Of a stretch of DNA of 64,000 nt, positions 44,111-57,979 are shown in pieces. The stretch is taken from the NCBI RefSeq assembly GCF_000002425.4, contig NC_037273.1:2586904-2650903 (forward strand), written 5' to 3'. The position numbers were made by a program, and so were the translations under genes. Source of the DNA: Physcomitrium patens (taxonomy: Eukaryota; Streptophyta; Bryopsida; Funariales; Funariaceae). The notes beneath the pieces were generated by a model. It saw only the letters and a list, made by a program, of their open reading frames with translations. It was not told the DNA's origin and made no database searches. Position 1 is the first letter of the stretch, and the number at the start of each line of letters is the position of its first letter.

Positions 44111-47100
44111 TTTGATACTTTTATTGCATGTGCCTTCCATCGTAATAATGCATCAAACTGGTAAATCTAGCTCGACTCCAGAAAAACAAACAACCAACAT
44201 TTCCAAAGCTCAGAAAACAAAAATTTCCAATAATTCTTTTGTACCACATACACGTTCTACCACCACAGGTCATCCACTAGTTTAGAAAACCAAGTCCAGA
44301 CGGTTACTCGTTTCACTGTGCGAACGCGCTAACTCTCGTTCAACGACGAAAAATCCTGACGACGGAAACGACGGAAACGATGGAAAAGTCGGTCCAAACT
44401 TCGACGACTCTTCCATGGGCGAAACATGGTGGTGATCAAGGGTGTCGGAGGGCGTCGGGTCGGGCGTGGAACCATCCTGGAATTGTCACCTGTTTCGTTA
44501 CTGAGCATACAGACAATTCGAGTGAATTCTGCCGGTTGTCGTGCGAGTCGTCGACCCAGGGTCGGAATTCGGATTGGATCCGGCGGCAACTGCTTCAATT
44601 CCATCGCAGTTTTCTGCGTCCTTTCCAGGTCTGTATGAATTAGGGTCTGTCGATCGTTGGTGTGGTGGGGTTCGATGCTGCTGGGACTAGAAGTTCCAAT
44701 GACCCTGAGAGCTATCAGCAGGGGTGACGTGTTCCGATTTTGATCGGACTTTCGGGGGTCACGCCTCCAGCACCCGTCGCGCACCGGGTCACGTGTCCCT
44801 CAACGATTGCATAGCTGCACCCAGACATGGAACGAGTGTACCGGTTTGATTCTGATGTAACGGTAGGCGTGGTAACGGGAGTGTAAGATATGGAGATATC
44901 GTGCCATGGTCGATCTCCGGAGTAAATGTGCTGTTAGCGGTTTTAGAATGGGAGAAGCTATTTCAGGATTGGCCTCTTGTGAAGGGATTGGGTGTGCAAT
45001 CATTGTGGGCCCTCACAGGGGTGTCGGTCCAGGATTGGGGATCCGAATCAGCCGAAGTTGTCAGAATGCAGGATGGAATTGCTCCTGGTTCACAGAGGAA
45101 CTTGTTATGGATTCTGGCGGTGAAGTGTGTCTCTGATTACGTGCGCTCTCTGTTCTCGACGTGGTATTACAGAGGCTTGATTGTGTCAGAAGAAGCGTAG
45201 CGTTCCACGAACGCAGCAGAGGAAGTGTTGAGACCAAGCCCGATGTCGGAGTGATGTTTAGACACACTGCAACTGAGAGTCTGGAACCCGGGGAGTGTGA
45301 CCTGTAACTGTAACGCACGGCCCAATGAACCTGGCGTGTTGGAGAATGGTGTCAAACAAAAGTGCAAATTGCCTCACAACCTCGAACAAACTGAGAACGT
45401 ACACCACAACACAGTGCAGGGTGGACTGGATTTCTGGTCTATGCCTTGGCAGAAGTAGCAGCTTAACGTGAAACACTGTAGTAAGATCTGGAATAGCAAC
45501 ACAATACAACGCAAATTGTGTTGAACTTGTATTGGCTCAAATATTTTGATTGCATTCGTGCGGGTAGATTGTACCCCCGTGTCAGTGTAAACACCAGGTC
45601 AGCCCGAGAAAAGCTGACAGCAGTCGTTCTAAGTAAAATTCACTCCGAGATCCTAATTTTGCACATAAGAATTATTACGGGCTCATACGCCGGTTCAGTA
45701 TCATCATCATAATCCAATGGCTTGAGACTTTGGGGCACGAATGAAACCCTTGTCCAGCGCAGACATGGATGTCACCGTTCAGGTGACTGCTAGCTCTGAA
45801 ATGACCGCCTCAGTCTCTACAATCGTGAGGAGGCTCCGAGTGGGACATGGGTGCAGTCCCAGCAGATGCTGGAAATGAGAAATTCGGATGTTGGTGATGA
45901 GCCGAAGTTCACTTGTGCAGAATCCTCGCCGATATCCTGCTCTTGCATGGTTGGCGGCTGGTATTGCACTTCGGGCAGTTTTGTCCGATACAGTAATGGT
46001 TGGGAGTACGTGACCCATCTCCATAAGTGTCTACAAGTTGTCTTGTGGTATTGCACTTCGGACAGTTCACTCCGATGCAATAATGATTGGGAGTGCGCGG
46101 CACATCTCCATAAGTTTCGACAGGCCCTCTCCTGGCATCGCGTCCAGGGCAGATTTCTCGGGAAAGACAGCGGTGCTCTTGTGGCATTGCGTCTTGTGTG
46201 GAGATTGGAAATTCGAGCGTCGATTTCACTGCAAGTCCACGAGAGTAGATATCCATGATCACTTCCACTTGAAATCAGGCTATGACAACGAGATGAGTAT
46301 GTAGCAGCTTGCTTCGGAGAAGTGACTGAAAGTTGGCAGGTCACCCAAAGGATGACACTAGCGACTGCTTGTCACACCAAAGCTAGCCAGCACGGATTGC
46401 GGAAGGCAAGATGAATCGAATTTGGAGACCTCGAATGCGACGAAGAAGCCCAAGCTGCAGATGGCACATGAAAGCCGGAATGGGTGATGACTGGGTCCAG
46501 AACTCATCAAGCATATATAGGCTCGGATGACATGTATGAGATGAAATATTGGTAAATGTAAACTGGTGGTCAACTAACGTTGCATCGAACTCCCGACCCC
46601 CTTCACGTCTGAATGTCTGAACGATCTTCGCAAGGTCTGTACTGGCAAGTTTTCCCACTTGGAAATTGAAACCGATGAAACTGTCAGAAGTCGTCCTATC
46701 ACTGAAGGCAACACACCCCTCAATGCGGCATGAGATGAGATTACCGGTGGATTTGTGAATAATACCTCCATCCGGCTACCCCCGGCACTCCCAGTCTTTA
46801 CGGCGGGAAGACTATGAATCATGTTGCCTTGAATCCAGCTCCAGGTTCTTCGGACTGCTGGAGTGGGAACAACTTCATTTCCTCAGTTGGTGCGCGATAG
46901 AATCAGTGCCATACTTAGACCATGGTAATTGTTCACACAAACGTGGTTTTAGAATAAGGTCGTTCTGACCTCGTCCATGATCCTCAGGTTGTTTGTTCAG
47001 AACCCATGTGTCGGGTAAAGCAACAGTCATTAGGGTTGCTAAATGCTTTGGTCAAAGGGGGGGACCGAGTTACGATTGACCAGCCCACGGAACATTGAAA

Positions 47101-50100
47101 GTGTGGGGGATCCTGCTCGTGTTGGATACGCTGCACATCCATTCGCGAGCGCAAATCCAGGTGTTAGGTGGTACAATGTATCATTGGATAATATGTACAA
47201 TCATTCTGAGAAGTGTGTACACAGCTTAGCTTTCTTGGGGTCATGGTAGCGAGTGCTCTGCGTCCTTGAATTCCCGGGGAATGCGCACTTGGCACTGACT
47301 TTTGAAATATATATATCAGTGTAGGCATGGCAACTTACAAGTCGTTGGCATTGAAGTGATGATTGTGCTGCAATAGTCCATGGTCAACTGAAATCGACGG
47401 AACTCACCCTATGTAGTATTTGAATTCCAAGCCGATTCAGAATCGACTGGAACACACGTGTTCGTGCATGTTCACCTCTAGTCCACACTTGAGTCTCCAT
47501 GAACCGAATTGGTAAAATAGGGCTGAAAGTATGTACAGAAGTGAACGATGACCTGATACATCGTTCACACTGATCCACTTGTTCGTCCTAGTGTGAAATG
47601 TAGCTGGGCAAGCACCAACTTCAGCGTGTCGTTACCATTTTGGGATGCCTATACACTGCGAGAATGAAAAATCGGTTACGAAATCGATGCCTGAGTACCA
47701 CGACTGTGTCATCATAACCTGGTCGGGACCACGATATTCTCGGGATACAGTTTTGTGGGTTGTTCTGGTCGCAATAGTTCCATTATGAACATGGTGATGC
47801 AATTTTGACTATTGTTTAAGTTCCAGTGTGAGGCTTTTCAAGTTTGTCGGTAGAATATTCGCGTCTATTTATTGCATTTATCACTTGATAATTTGTTTTC
47901 TCTGGTGGCCTTCTTACAGGAGTGCGATAGGACTTAATATATATGTAAAAGATGGGGTCGGCAACTCTAAGAGCATTCCTCTATGATTAGAATTGTAAGT
48001 ATTGATGACCTGGAATTTCTGAGATATTTTATGATCCTTGGAATATTGCAATGTAGCAGAATGCTGCAATTGCAACCACAACTTGTGCCAATGCTAGGGG
48101 TTTTTTGGAGTATACTCGAACCCAACGTGTACTCCAGTGAAGTCAATAAACTATTCTGTAATTGTGTTTGATCATTGAAAGGAAATTCCAAGAGGTGCTT
48201 CACAAACCAGTAAGTAACATTCCACCAGTGTATGCCTTTGACTCATGCAACTGTCAATGTGAGACTGTTGCGTCGAGCTTATAATAGAAACATTGGCACA
48301 GTTTCCCTATTGATTCTTCGACCAACTTTAAGTCTCTCCATGCACTACGTGGTCCTACCCTCTTCCCAGATTTGTCATTTAAGTAGTCTACAATCATCGT
48401 ACCACGGTAGGGGAATTCTATAATATTATTTGTTCCCTTCTTGTATGACTAAGCTTATTCCTACGTTGACAAGAGAAACAGAATGAAGCATATTTGAATC
48501 GGTAACGCTGCAAAGGAATCAAATCTGAGCACGGAATGAGAAGAATGTGGTCTTCTCCCACGTACTCTCGTTTTGGTACATTGAATCCACTAAGTACTGC
48601 CTCCACTGGTACAAGCAGCAGTCATCAACCAACAAGTAATTCAGAAAGAAATCCATGCTTCTGATGATTGTTAAGCATCCATGGGTTCCAATTGTAATAC
48701 TCCTCATTGTTCTTAGGAGTATATTGATATTCTTTTCAAAGTTTAAAGGTGAATTATGATAATATTGCTACACCAGGACAATATACCTGACAAAACACGT
48801 GGGGTTATGAGGACAATGGGATCCAATTTTGATAAAAACGTCAACTTGAAATTTGAATATTATTTGGTGGTGAAAAGGAAACGTAGTTTCCGCTTTGCTC
48901 TCAACATTATACTTCATTCCGAAACATGTGTTAACCGCACATGTGTCAGAATGACTATGTGGATGTGCTTCGGAGAGTACATAGAAGCCTCAATGTGAAT
49001 TTCGTTGAGGGGTTAAGATAATTTATTTGTTCTGGGGCTTACATCCCAGAGGGGGAAGATGCTGGACACAGGCGCGCGAAGTTAGTGCGTACCTCACCGA
49101 TTTCTTCAGTGGCATGTCAACTAGGTGGGCAATGCTTTCAGGAATCAAGTAGCTTGATCGTTCAACACAGAGCCCTACACAGTATTTGGAGAGTACGGAG
49201 AGAACTGAGTTCCGACAGCACCAACTCCACCCTCGTACTCTGCAGCCTAAGACTCCAGCTGCGCCTCACTGTTGGAGAAATCGAATCTTCGACTTCGGTG
49301 AGAGAACTGTGTTGTGCCCGCAAGCTTTGGTACTGCAAAAACTGCTACGGTTGAGTTTCAATCCCTCATTTTTCTTGACAATCCCTTACTAACAAAAATA
49401 GGTGTAATTATGATGAGGCTCATTCACTGATAGATTTGATGCAATGAAATGAAGACACTTGTGTTAGTGTTTGCAGACCATTGTGCGTTGCATTTAGGTA
49501 GGATGTTTTGCTCTATAATGAACGGATGTGGGAAAGGAGAGTCTAGTTTCACCCAAATAGTATGAAATATTGCAGCACGACAATACCGAACTTGCATCGA
49601 TTCGACTGAAAAAACTAAATTCTCCAATCTTCACAGCTTCAGTCTAAAATTGTAGATTGCCCAATCCTGGAAGTTCTTCCATCACTAAGGGCAGAGTCCA
49701 ACTGTAAGCTGCTTTGAGCAAAGGCTGGGTTGATATCTAGACAATAAGATGCCTGTAGAGTTAGCTTCTATTGCAGATCTCGATGTTGAAGAAAGAGTCT
49801 GGATGTGAGTATAATCGGATCATTGCCTTCCATCACCTTCGGATCAATGTTTGATATATTGCAACATGAGTGAAATGAATACATTGATAACGAAAACATT
49901 GCCTTGCTAACATTGCTTCATCTTTCATTGTCTTCTTTTGGTGTTTGTCTTTCCGTTTACACAGAACATAACAATGGTAGTTTATGTGTGGTTTATAACG
50001 GAATTAATAGCCTCACTAAACTTGAACATGCAAATCCATCACCATAAAAACCGCTTTGTTTTTTTAGGACAGTGGCTGTGTTTTGAATAGTAGCGGTTGC

Positions 50101-50150
50101 ATTTGCAAGAAACAGCACTTGAAAGAAAAGAGGTAGTCCTTACGCATTCT
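44110..50150. other. GC/CpG-richer island without recognised gene
   Basis: Base composition changes abruptly at both ends and none of the window's repeat families occurs inside. Many medium-length open stretches exist on both strands, as expected from the composition, but none shows a domain I recognise. The left part (44,280-44,640) looks like a plant 5' leader: CpG-rich, three GACGGAAAC-like 9-mers (44,365-44,390), and a possible splice acceptor TTTCCAG before 44,630. It may be a promoter plus non-coding transcript, or gene space whose coding exons I cannot recognise. Confidence 0.4.
45960..46219. repeat. 87-bp tandem repeat, three units
   Basis: Units start at 45960, 46047 and about 46134. 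The first two are clearly similar (GGTATTGCACTTCGG, then TTGGGAGT, then CATCTCCATAAGT); the third is strongly diverged but in register. 87 is a multiple of three. On the minus strand the units encode TPNHYC, CPKCNT and TYGD blocks of 29 residues. Confidence 0.8.
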
Positions 50151-53100
50151 ATATTTAAACTATTTAAACTATTATAACTTATTCATAGTAACTTGATTAC
50201 TTGATATGCAATTACTTGATTGCACTTAGTTCACTTGTTTTGTATTTGTTAATTGCTTCTCTCACTTCACACCACCAATTATAAGAAACTCTTAATCAAA
50301 ACCATCTTTTAATTTGAAGTAAAGGGTGAATTTTATTCTAATATTAAATTTTCTTTATACAAGCATAGTCTATGTGGTGGAAAATAAATATCTACCTAAG
50401 TTTTATACAAGCTATAGATAAGTAGAGTCACCTTTCAACTTTTACATATCCACTAAAATCATTAATTAGGATATATAAGTTTTTTTATTCTCTATCAATG
50501 TTGTACAAATATTTGACCACAAATATTTAAAATAAATAAAAATAAAAAATAAAACTTATAAGACAACATTTAAGGCAACTTATTGTTTAAAGTTTTTCGA
50601 TATTGAAACATCATTGCCAATACTACTAAAGTTCTATAACAAAAACTATCTTACCATCTATTAATCCAATCTTATTAATAATTATATAAATTCTAAAACT
50701 TTAAAAAGAAGCCACTATAATATAATAATAGTTGCAATCAAAGATAATAAATTTAAAACAACCATTGGCATCTATTTAAGATTTTTGGTCCTAATAAAAC
50801 TACAAGATGGTACACAAGATTGAAATGTTGTTTCAAGAAGAAAGTTTTGTTGCAATTTCTTTAATCATCTAAACTAATTTAATCATCCAAATTAATCATC
50901 TAAATTAATTGGAATAAAAGCTAAGATAAGTTAATGACTTGAAAAGAAATTAAGCCTTAATTTAAATCTCTCTATTCTATACTCTAAGCAATGCCAACCT
51001 ATAATGCTAAACTAACAATGCCAAAATTTATATAATTGCCTTCTAAATAAGATTTAACAATTGTACTAAAATTTCGGGAGAAATAAATAAATTTAAATTG
51101 AATGGCTTAAAATCCTACATAAGAGTTAAATAGAATATGATTACCTTAAATTAACTAAATTATATTTGATCCAACCTAAATTATTAACTTCTAAGTTATA
51201 AACTTCCATCCAATTTAGCATTCATCATAATCTATCAAATGGATGTTATTATAATATATTATTTACAAAATCACTTCATAACTAATTTAAAGATTCCATT
51301 CAATTGTACTATCTATCAATAAAATTTATTGAAATTTTTAATTATTTATTTGACATTTATTTTATATTATTACTCATTTTTATCCAAATTTTATTAATAA
51401 ATTCAAGCAATGAGATTCAATTATATCTAAAACAAATCCAAGGAGAATGATAAACTTAATCTTTATAGAAATTAATTCCTTCTTTAATTAGATGCCACAA
51501 GCTTATCTAAGCTACAAATCAAGTTTGCCAAGTGTAATCAAAAGCATAGCTCAAAGTTATCCACTTCTTGAAATTTCAGCTCTAAAATCCAAATGGTCAC
51601 ATGAATGTTGTTCTCCAAGTTAATGGATAGATTCTAAATGGCAATATGATGGATGCAAATACCTTTGTACTTAAACACCTACAAAAATTTCTTGTTAATT
51701 ATTTTTTTAATAAATCTAATAAAGATTATAGTTCTTTTATTATAATAAAATGGATCTTTCTAAATTACTTCTAAAGTTAACTTTTTTAGCAATATTTTTA
51801 ACTTATTACAAAAAACTACATATTAATTAGGTTAATTGGCTATCAATAAGTAGCTTTAAGATGCTTTACATCTCATCCTAAGGCATTTAGCATCATTAAT
51901 ATTATAACTAGATTAAGTTATAATTAAAATCAAATAAATATAATATAAACAACCAAAATTTGAGCTCAACAAGCCAATGGTCTATTGATTGTGCTCATAA
52001 TAGAGATTTAGGATTAAATTTCAAATCATAAAATAAATTTTCTTCTAATATATCCTCAAAATTTATTACAAATAAAAAAAAGGAGTATAAATCCTATTTA
52101 ACATCACTAATTATAATCAATGCTATTAAAAATATTTGATTAATATATTTCTTTAAATATTTGTGTCTTTATCTTTTAATTGTTTATATTCAATCATTCT
52201 TAAAATTCTCTCATAAAATTGTATGTTTTTTATATGTTTTTTTTAAATAATTTATTATATTAGATACTAATTTAAATACCTATTAAGTACATATAAACTC
52301 CAAAATGCTTTGAGACACCTACCAAAGTAAAAAAATAAATTTTAATTACATAGTAAATTTGATAAACTATTATAATTTATAAATATACTTACTAATACTC
52401 ACATTATAAAGATATAAGATAGAACTTGTGCTTTATTTTTAATAAAAACAAAAAAAAATCATTTAATTTTTTATATAATTTTATAACAACCATAAATATT
52501 ATATTTTTCTAAAATATTTAAAAGCATAAAATTTGAGTTACAATTTTATCTAATGCCAAGTTTTAGAATTAGTATCTATCATGTATAGCAACTTCTTTTA
52601 AATTTTCATATAAAACTTTTAATAAACTAATTGTGATGTTTTGTTTAATGCACCAGAGGTTAGTTAGAAATGCTTTATGGTCAATCAATCTAGTAACTAC
52701 ATAATCAATTATAGTATTTATTTTATTTCTTATAAAAATAAAAATAAAATTCTAAGTTTTAAAATATAAGTGACATTATAGCAATTGCAAAAGCTATAAT
52801 GTCACTTATATTTTTTTTCAATACTTTTTTATTTTAATAACCACAATATTTTTTGTAATAAAATACTAAAATATAAATTATTGAAAATTAGTCATTGCAA
52901 TGTCCTTAATATTAGGCATAAGAGCCAATTTCAACAAGAAATATATAAAGAAGTCAATTAAATTTTTGTATTCTTATTTTTATTTTTAAAAGATTTTACT
53001 AATTTTAGCATGACTTGGATCTTTATTTAAATATAATAATCAACATAACTATGAGGTTGATGTATAGATTTACTTAAGCTCTCTAATTAAACATCATTTA

Positions 53101-54000
53101 TTTCTTTTTTATAAAGATTACATGAAAAAATATTAATATTTTTTTTTAAATAATCATATTTCTAATAATTAAATTGAGATAAGGATTGTTATGTTATAAC
53201 TTTGCAATCAATTTTTATATATAATAATCTGGTTTTTAATATTAATTTTTGTATTTTATTAAAAGCAAAGCATAGTTGGAAGTTGGAATCTTTTTAGAAC
53301 TTAATCCAACTTTTAATCTTTTCAAATCTTTACATAAATTAAATACAACATAATAAAATTTCTATACATTCTACAATCAAAAATACATACCTACAATCTA
53401 ATTTTCCATAAGACATAATATATAAGGTGCTAATATCAATAATAATTCTATATTAAAAGATTTATCTTAATAATTATTTTTAAAATAAGTTCCTTCTAAT
53501 ATATGGGCAAAAGATTTTTTGAACTAAACAAGAATATTTTTATTTTATTCATTATATTTTTTGTATAAAATCCATGATTACAAACACTTTGTTGTATATA
53601 TCTCTATAATCCTTACTATGTCAAGAATAAATAGTCTAAGTTGAAACAATCAATAAAATAACTTGTATTATTTTTGAGTCTCTATATTTGGACATGCAAA
53701 CATATAGATATACAAACTACAGTGCAAGTTTTGGAATCCCATCTAAAATCCAAATCTCAAGTATATATTAGTTTGTCTTGATTTTTACTTGATATTTTAT
53801 TATGATATATTATTATTTATGTAAGTATTTATTTTATTATTGTCTAGATTTTTATTAAAAAAGAAGCATACAAAATTGGAACTAATCATAAAAATTTACT
53901 AGAAATTGGTTAATGATTCAAAGTTCAAAACTCTATTTTTTTTCCTAGAACTATACTTTGTATTGCTTCTTCTTCGATAAAATTCAGCACAAAGACATAA
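50150..54000. other. AT-rich DNA, no gene seen
   Basis: No open frame above about 60 codons and no retroelement motif recognised. Contains the hairpin at 52761-52814. Probably very old repeat sequence. Confidence 0.6.
52761..52814. repeat. 22-bp perfect inverted repeat (hairpin)
   Basis: Arms 52761-52782 and 52793-52814 are perfectly complementary (core AAGTGACATTATAGC) around a 10-nt loop. Could be the remnant of a MITE-type element or a small hairpin transcript. Confidence 0.85.
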
Positions 54001-55560
54001 ATAAATACTAAGGTATGATTTTTCAAAGACAATTGTTCTAACTGCCAAGGCACCAGACTCCTTCTCACTTAACAGTTCATTACGAATTTGTTATAGCTCA
54101 AAAGTTAAAAATTCAAATTTTTTAGGAAATTAGACTTCAAAGCACACTCATTCTAGTAATTCACATCAAAGTTGAGGTAGGGATCACCTAGTTATGGATT
54201 TTTGAACTTGACACTTTTACGCTGCCAAGGGCAGTAGACCCCTCCTACTTTAAAACATTGCCAAAAATCCGTCACAGCTCCAAATCAAGCGTCCTTATGC
54301 TGTTACAAAGCTAAGAGTGAGTAGAATTTGGCTAAAAAATTTCATGAGAAGAACATGAAAATAGATAGATTGAGCAAAAACAAAACCGAGGCAGTACAAT
54401 GTTAAGGAATAAGATTTGCATTCACAAAATGGGGAAATATTTTGCCATGGCTTCACCACAAGAATAAAATGGAGAGAAAGAGGAAGCTCAACCACCCAAG
54501 CCTTCTTAACCAGGTGGAAGGAGGCCCAAAAGTGGTGGACACATCTCCACCATCTAGATCAAAAATCACTAATCAAGATCAATGGTCCATAGTGATCCTA
54601 AGCCTAAATCCGATTTCAAGTCTAGAAATGCCTATATCTCAAAAACTAATGCCTTTTTGGCAAAACTAATACCACCAATGTATCCAAAATACATTTCAAC
54701 TTAAGATCGACTATTTAAAAGCCCAAATCTAAGTTCTAAATCATTATAACTAATTAATTTGTTAATCTAGTTATAAATTTCAATTAGAGTTCTAATTCTA
54801 TTTATCTTAATTAAGAGATCAGCAAGGATTCTTGACATCAAATCCTTCATGATCACCATTCTTCAATTTGAACTTCCTTAAGCACAAACTCTTAGCAAAT
54901 CACAACCTCTAATTTCAATTTGGCCTTGAATTAATATACTTTTTATTTTTTGATTTTTTTTTTTTTTTTCCATTCTTCAACTCCAAATAGTGATAAAAAA
55001 ATCACTATGAAAGGAAACTCCACCATAAAAATTAGCTCACCTCCATTTTCTAAAAATCATCATTATTTTAATAATTAGACTTTATATTTTTAATCTATTT
55101 AAATTTTAGCATGAAATTTAATCTTAAAAAATCTTAAAAATTAAATAAGAAGATAGAGTAATTAGACTTAAGGAAATTTTTAACCATCGTCAAATTAGGA
55201 ATTAGCATTGGGATTGAAAACTAAGATTATAAATAAATTTAAGATATAATTTCTAGGATTTAGAAGAGAAATTCTATTAAAATCCTAATTTTAATATCAA
55301 AAGAGGATTTAAACCAAATCAAGAAAAAGAAATCAAATTTCCTAAAGATGATATCTCAAGATGATATCTCTCAAATAGATGATTTTACAAAAATTAACCA
55401 ATCTTTGTCAAAAAGTATTCTTCAAAGCCATAGCAAGCATGGATTTGAAAGTTGTGATAGCCTAGTGTATTCTTTAGAAAGGAGTTGCATATCAAGAATC
55501 GGTTTGATTCAATTCTTTGTATCTACAATTTTTGAGTTTCTATCAAAATTTGATTGATCA
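54000..55560. other. No gene recognised; diverged internal duplication
   Basis: A diverged duplication is visible: CTGCCAAGGCACCAGACTCC at 54037 and CTGCCAAGGGCAGTAGACCC at about 54222, each followed by a similar 60-bp tail. Short open stretches at 54442-54669 and 55348-55557 have no recognisable domain. Confidence 0.45.
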
Positions 55561-55599
55561 ATGGAGGCTTTTGTATCAAAACAAGTAATTACAAATACT

Positions 55600-56930
55600 T
55601 TAAAGAAGCCAATAAATATTGAGATGGAAATTCAACATGTTGTGAGCAAATTCATTTTGAAAGAAGCAAAATTTTAAGATCTAAATTTAGTACTAAATAT
55701 CTAATTGAAAATAATCTAGTTGTATAAGTTTATTAACTATGGATTAATAGTAAGTTTAATTGATGGTTTCTTTGTTCATATCAAGTATAAATTTAGTAAA
55801 ATATGGAAGTGAAAATAGATTGATATCCTTCAAGGTCAAAATAAACAATCACCACTAAGGCATAGCTTTGTTGTGTCATGAATAATCCTTGTAGTAATTT
55901 GATTATTTTAGTCTGGAAGTAGAATAACACATCATTATTTCTCAATTCTAACATCTCAAATTTTGATTTGACTTGTAATTTAAATAAGATGATTTAATTG
56001 ATGTAACTTCTAATAAACAAAAGATCATCTACATAAAGAAATAGAAGTAGGATCTTTTCATGATAGTAAATCATGTAAAATTTGTAATCTTCTTCTTCTT
56101 TCATAAAGCCTTGATTTCAAAAGAAAGAGTCAATTTTATTATACTAAGCCTTTGGTGCTTATTCTAGTCTATAAAAGGCTTTATGAAGTTGACATATTAG
56201 GTGTTCTTATCCTTCAACTACAAATCCTTCAGGTTGTTTAAAGCCTCAAACTACCAAACATGATTTTTCCTTGTGCAATGTATCATCACTTTTTATTTTT
56301 GCTTTGTGTACCTATTTTATTGAAATAGCTTGGTACTCAAGGAAAAGAGTAGTAAGTAACTACATTTTTTTGGCATGAATGGATTTTATTTTATTAATCA
56401 TAGAATTTCTTTAGCCTTTTTTTTAAGCTATCTTTTAATTTGACTTCAATTTGATCAATAAATCTAATAGGTTGTAGAAGTAGTCTTAGAGCCAAGCGGG
56501 GCACTATGTAGAATAATGAGCTTGTATTGAGGGATCAAGTGATTCTTATCTTTTGAATCCACAAGAATTCTCACATTGAGGTATATTAAGACTATTCTTG
56601 GCATATAATGCAAGATCATTGATAGCAACATTGATTGGCTATTCATTAACAATGTTGAATTGAAGAAGATAAGAAGCAAAATTAGTTAAGAGTGGTTTGG
56701 TATTAAATAGTAGTAAGATAGTGGATGGTTCTGTATCTAATAGAAGATTTGTATTGTGTTTTTTCAAAATCTTTGATATTAGTTGCAACTTTGATTTTGA
56801 TTGTTGATCAATGAGTAGTTCATTGTGAATAGAAGTCATTGCTATGGACAATGGATTCAAAGATTGTAGAATATCAGAGGTGTTTCCAACATTATCATGA
56901 CTATTTTTTCTAATATTTGGTGACAAGCAC
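55600..56930 (-). pseudogene. Ty1/copia reverse transcriptase relic
   Basis: Minus-strand copia RT in broken frames: ICQLHKAFYRLE.APKA.YNKIDSFF followed by GFMKEEEDYKFYMIY and the catalytic LYVDDLLF (about 56,200-56,000), then the C-terminal KYALEI-type region (SYALV, FDLEGYQSI) near 55,870-55,800. Upstream pieces to about 56,930 are too decayed to assign by residue. Confidence 0.7.
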
Positions 56931-57979
56931 AAGTAATTAGTTTTGGAGCCATTAGTAGTAAATTTTGGATCAATTTGTTAAAATTTGAAAAATTGTGTTT
57001 TATCCAAAATTACATCACATATGATCTGAATTTTTTTTGATAGTTGATAAATAAACATTGTATGTCTTTGAAGCATTGTCTGAACAAAGATGGATGCCTA
57101 AACTAGATTAAGATTCTAATATGTTGCATTGAATATGATTGCAATCTACAAAGCATAGATAACCAAAGATTTTGGTTTTGCTGAGGTCGGATTTTCTACA
57201 CATAAACAACTCATGGGAGGTGCGACCTTCTTTGACCTGGTGAAGTTGGAATCTATAAGTTATATTGATGTATGAATTGCTTTGGTCTAGAGAAAAGACA
57301 ATACTTATCTACTAAAAAAGATTGTTTGGACTTTGTTGAATATTATAGAATTTTTATATTTAGATATTTTATTTTGTTGGAGTATCTAAGCAATGTTTAG
57401 TTGCCTAATAATGTAGTACTGCTGAAGATAGTTTATAAAGTCGACCAATGTGAATTCTCCCCTTCTCCACCTCCTTCCCCTCTTCTTGTCTCTTGTTGAA
57501 TCTCATACATAGTATGTAATACAATATTTATTTTTTTATTATAAAATAAAATTATCAAAGGATATCCAGAGTTTAATTGTTTGTAGCCATAAAATAGATC
57601 CAAGAATATTAGCTATAATTGTTAGTGAAGAAAATAAAATATCTAAAATCGTCCAAAGATTCTATAATTAAGAATTTATAGGCATTTTTTAAATAAGAGC
57701 CAACGGTGATGTTGTTCTTATAAAAGATTCTTTTAGAATTTTTTAACAAGTCTATTTTCTTTTATAGCAAGTAAAGTAAATCTAGTTCTTAACTAAAAAG
57801 AACAAGACTCCAATTGCCAAATCTTATGTGATGACTATATTTAATCTTCTAAAATTTAAATATCCTAATCAATTATATTATAAGTTAGACTAATCTTTCA
57901 AATTTTTGTTTATATTATTTAGTTTAAAATTTTTTTTTGACAAGACTAGATGTAATTTACCACATGTCATTTGTATTGA

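Noticed and set aside
44329-44784. 151-codon minus-strand open frame in the GC-richer island
   Set aside because: Arg/Pro/Ser-rich with no domain, overlapping open frames on the other strand; explained by base composition.
45817-46344. 175-codon minus-strand open frame
   Set aside because: Different frame of the 87-bp repeat region; not more convincing than the alternative frames, so not called as a gene.
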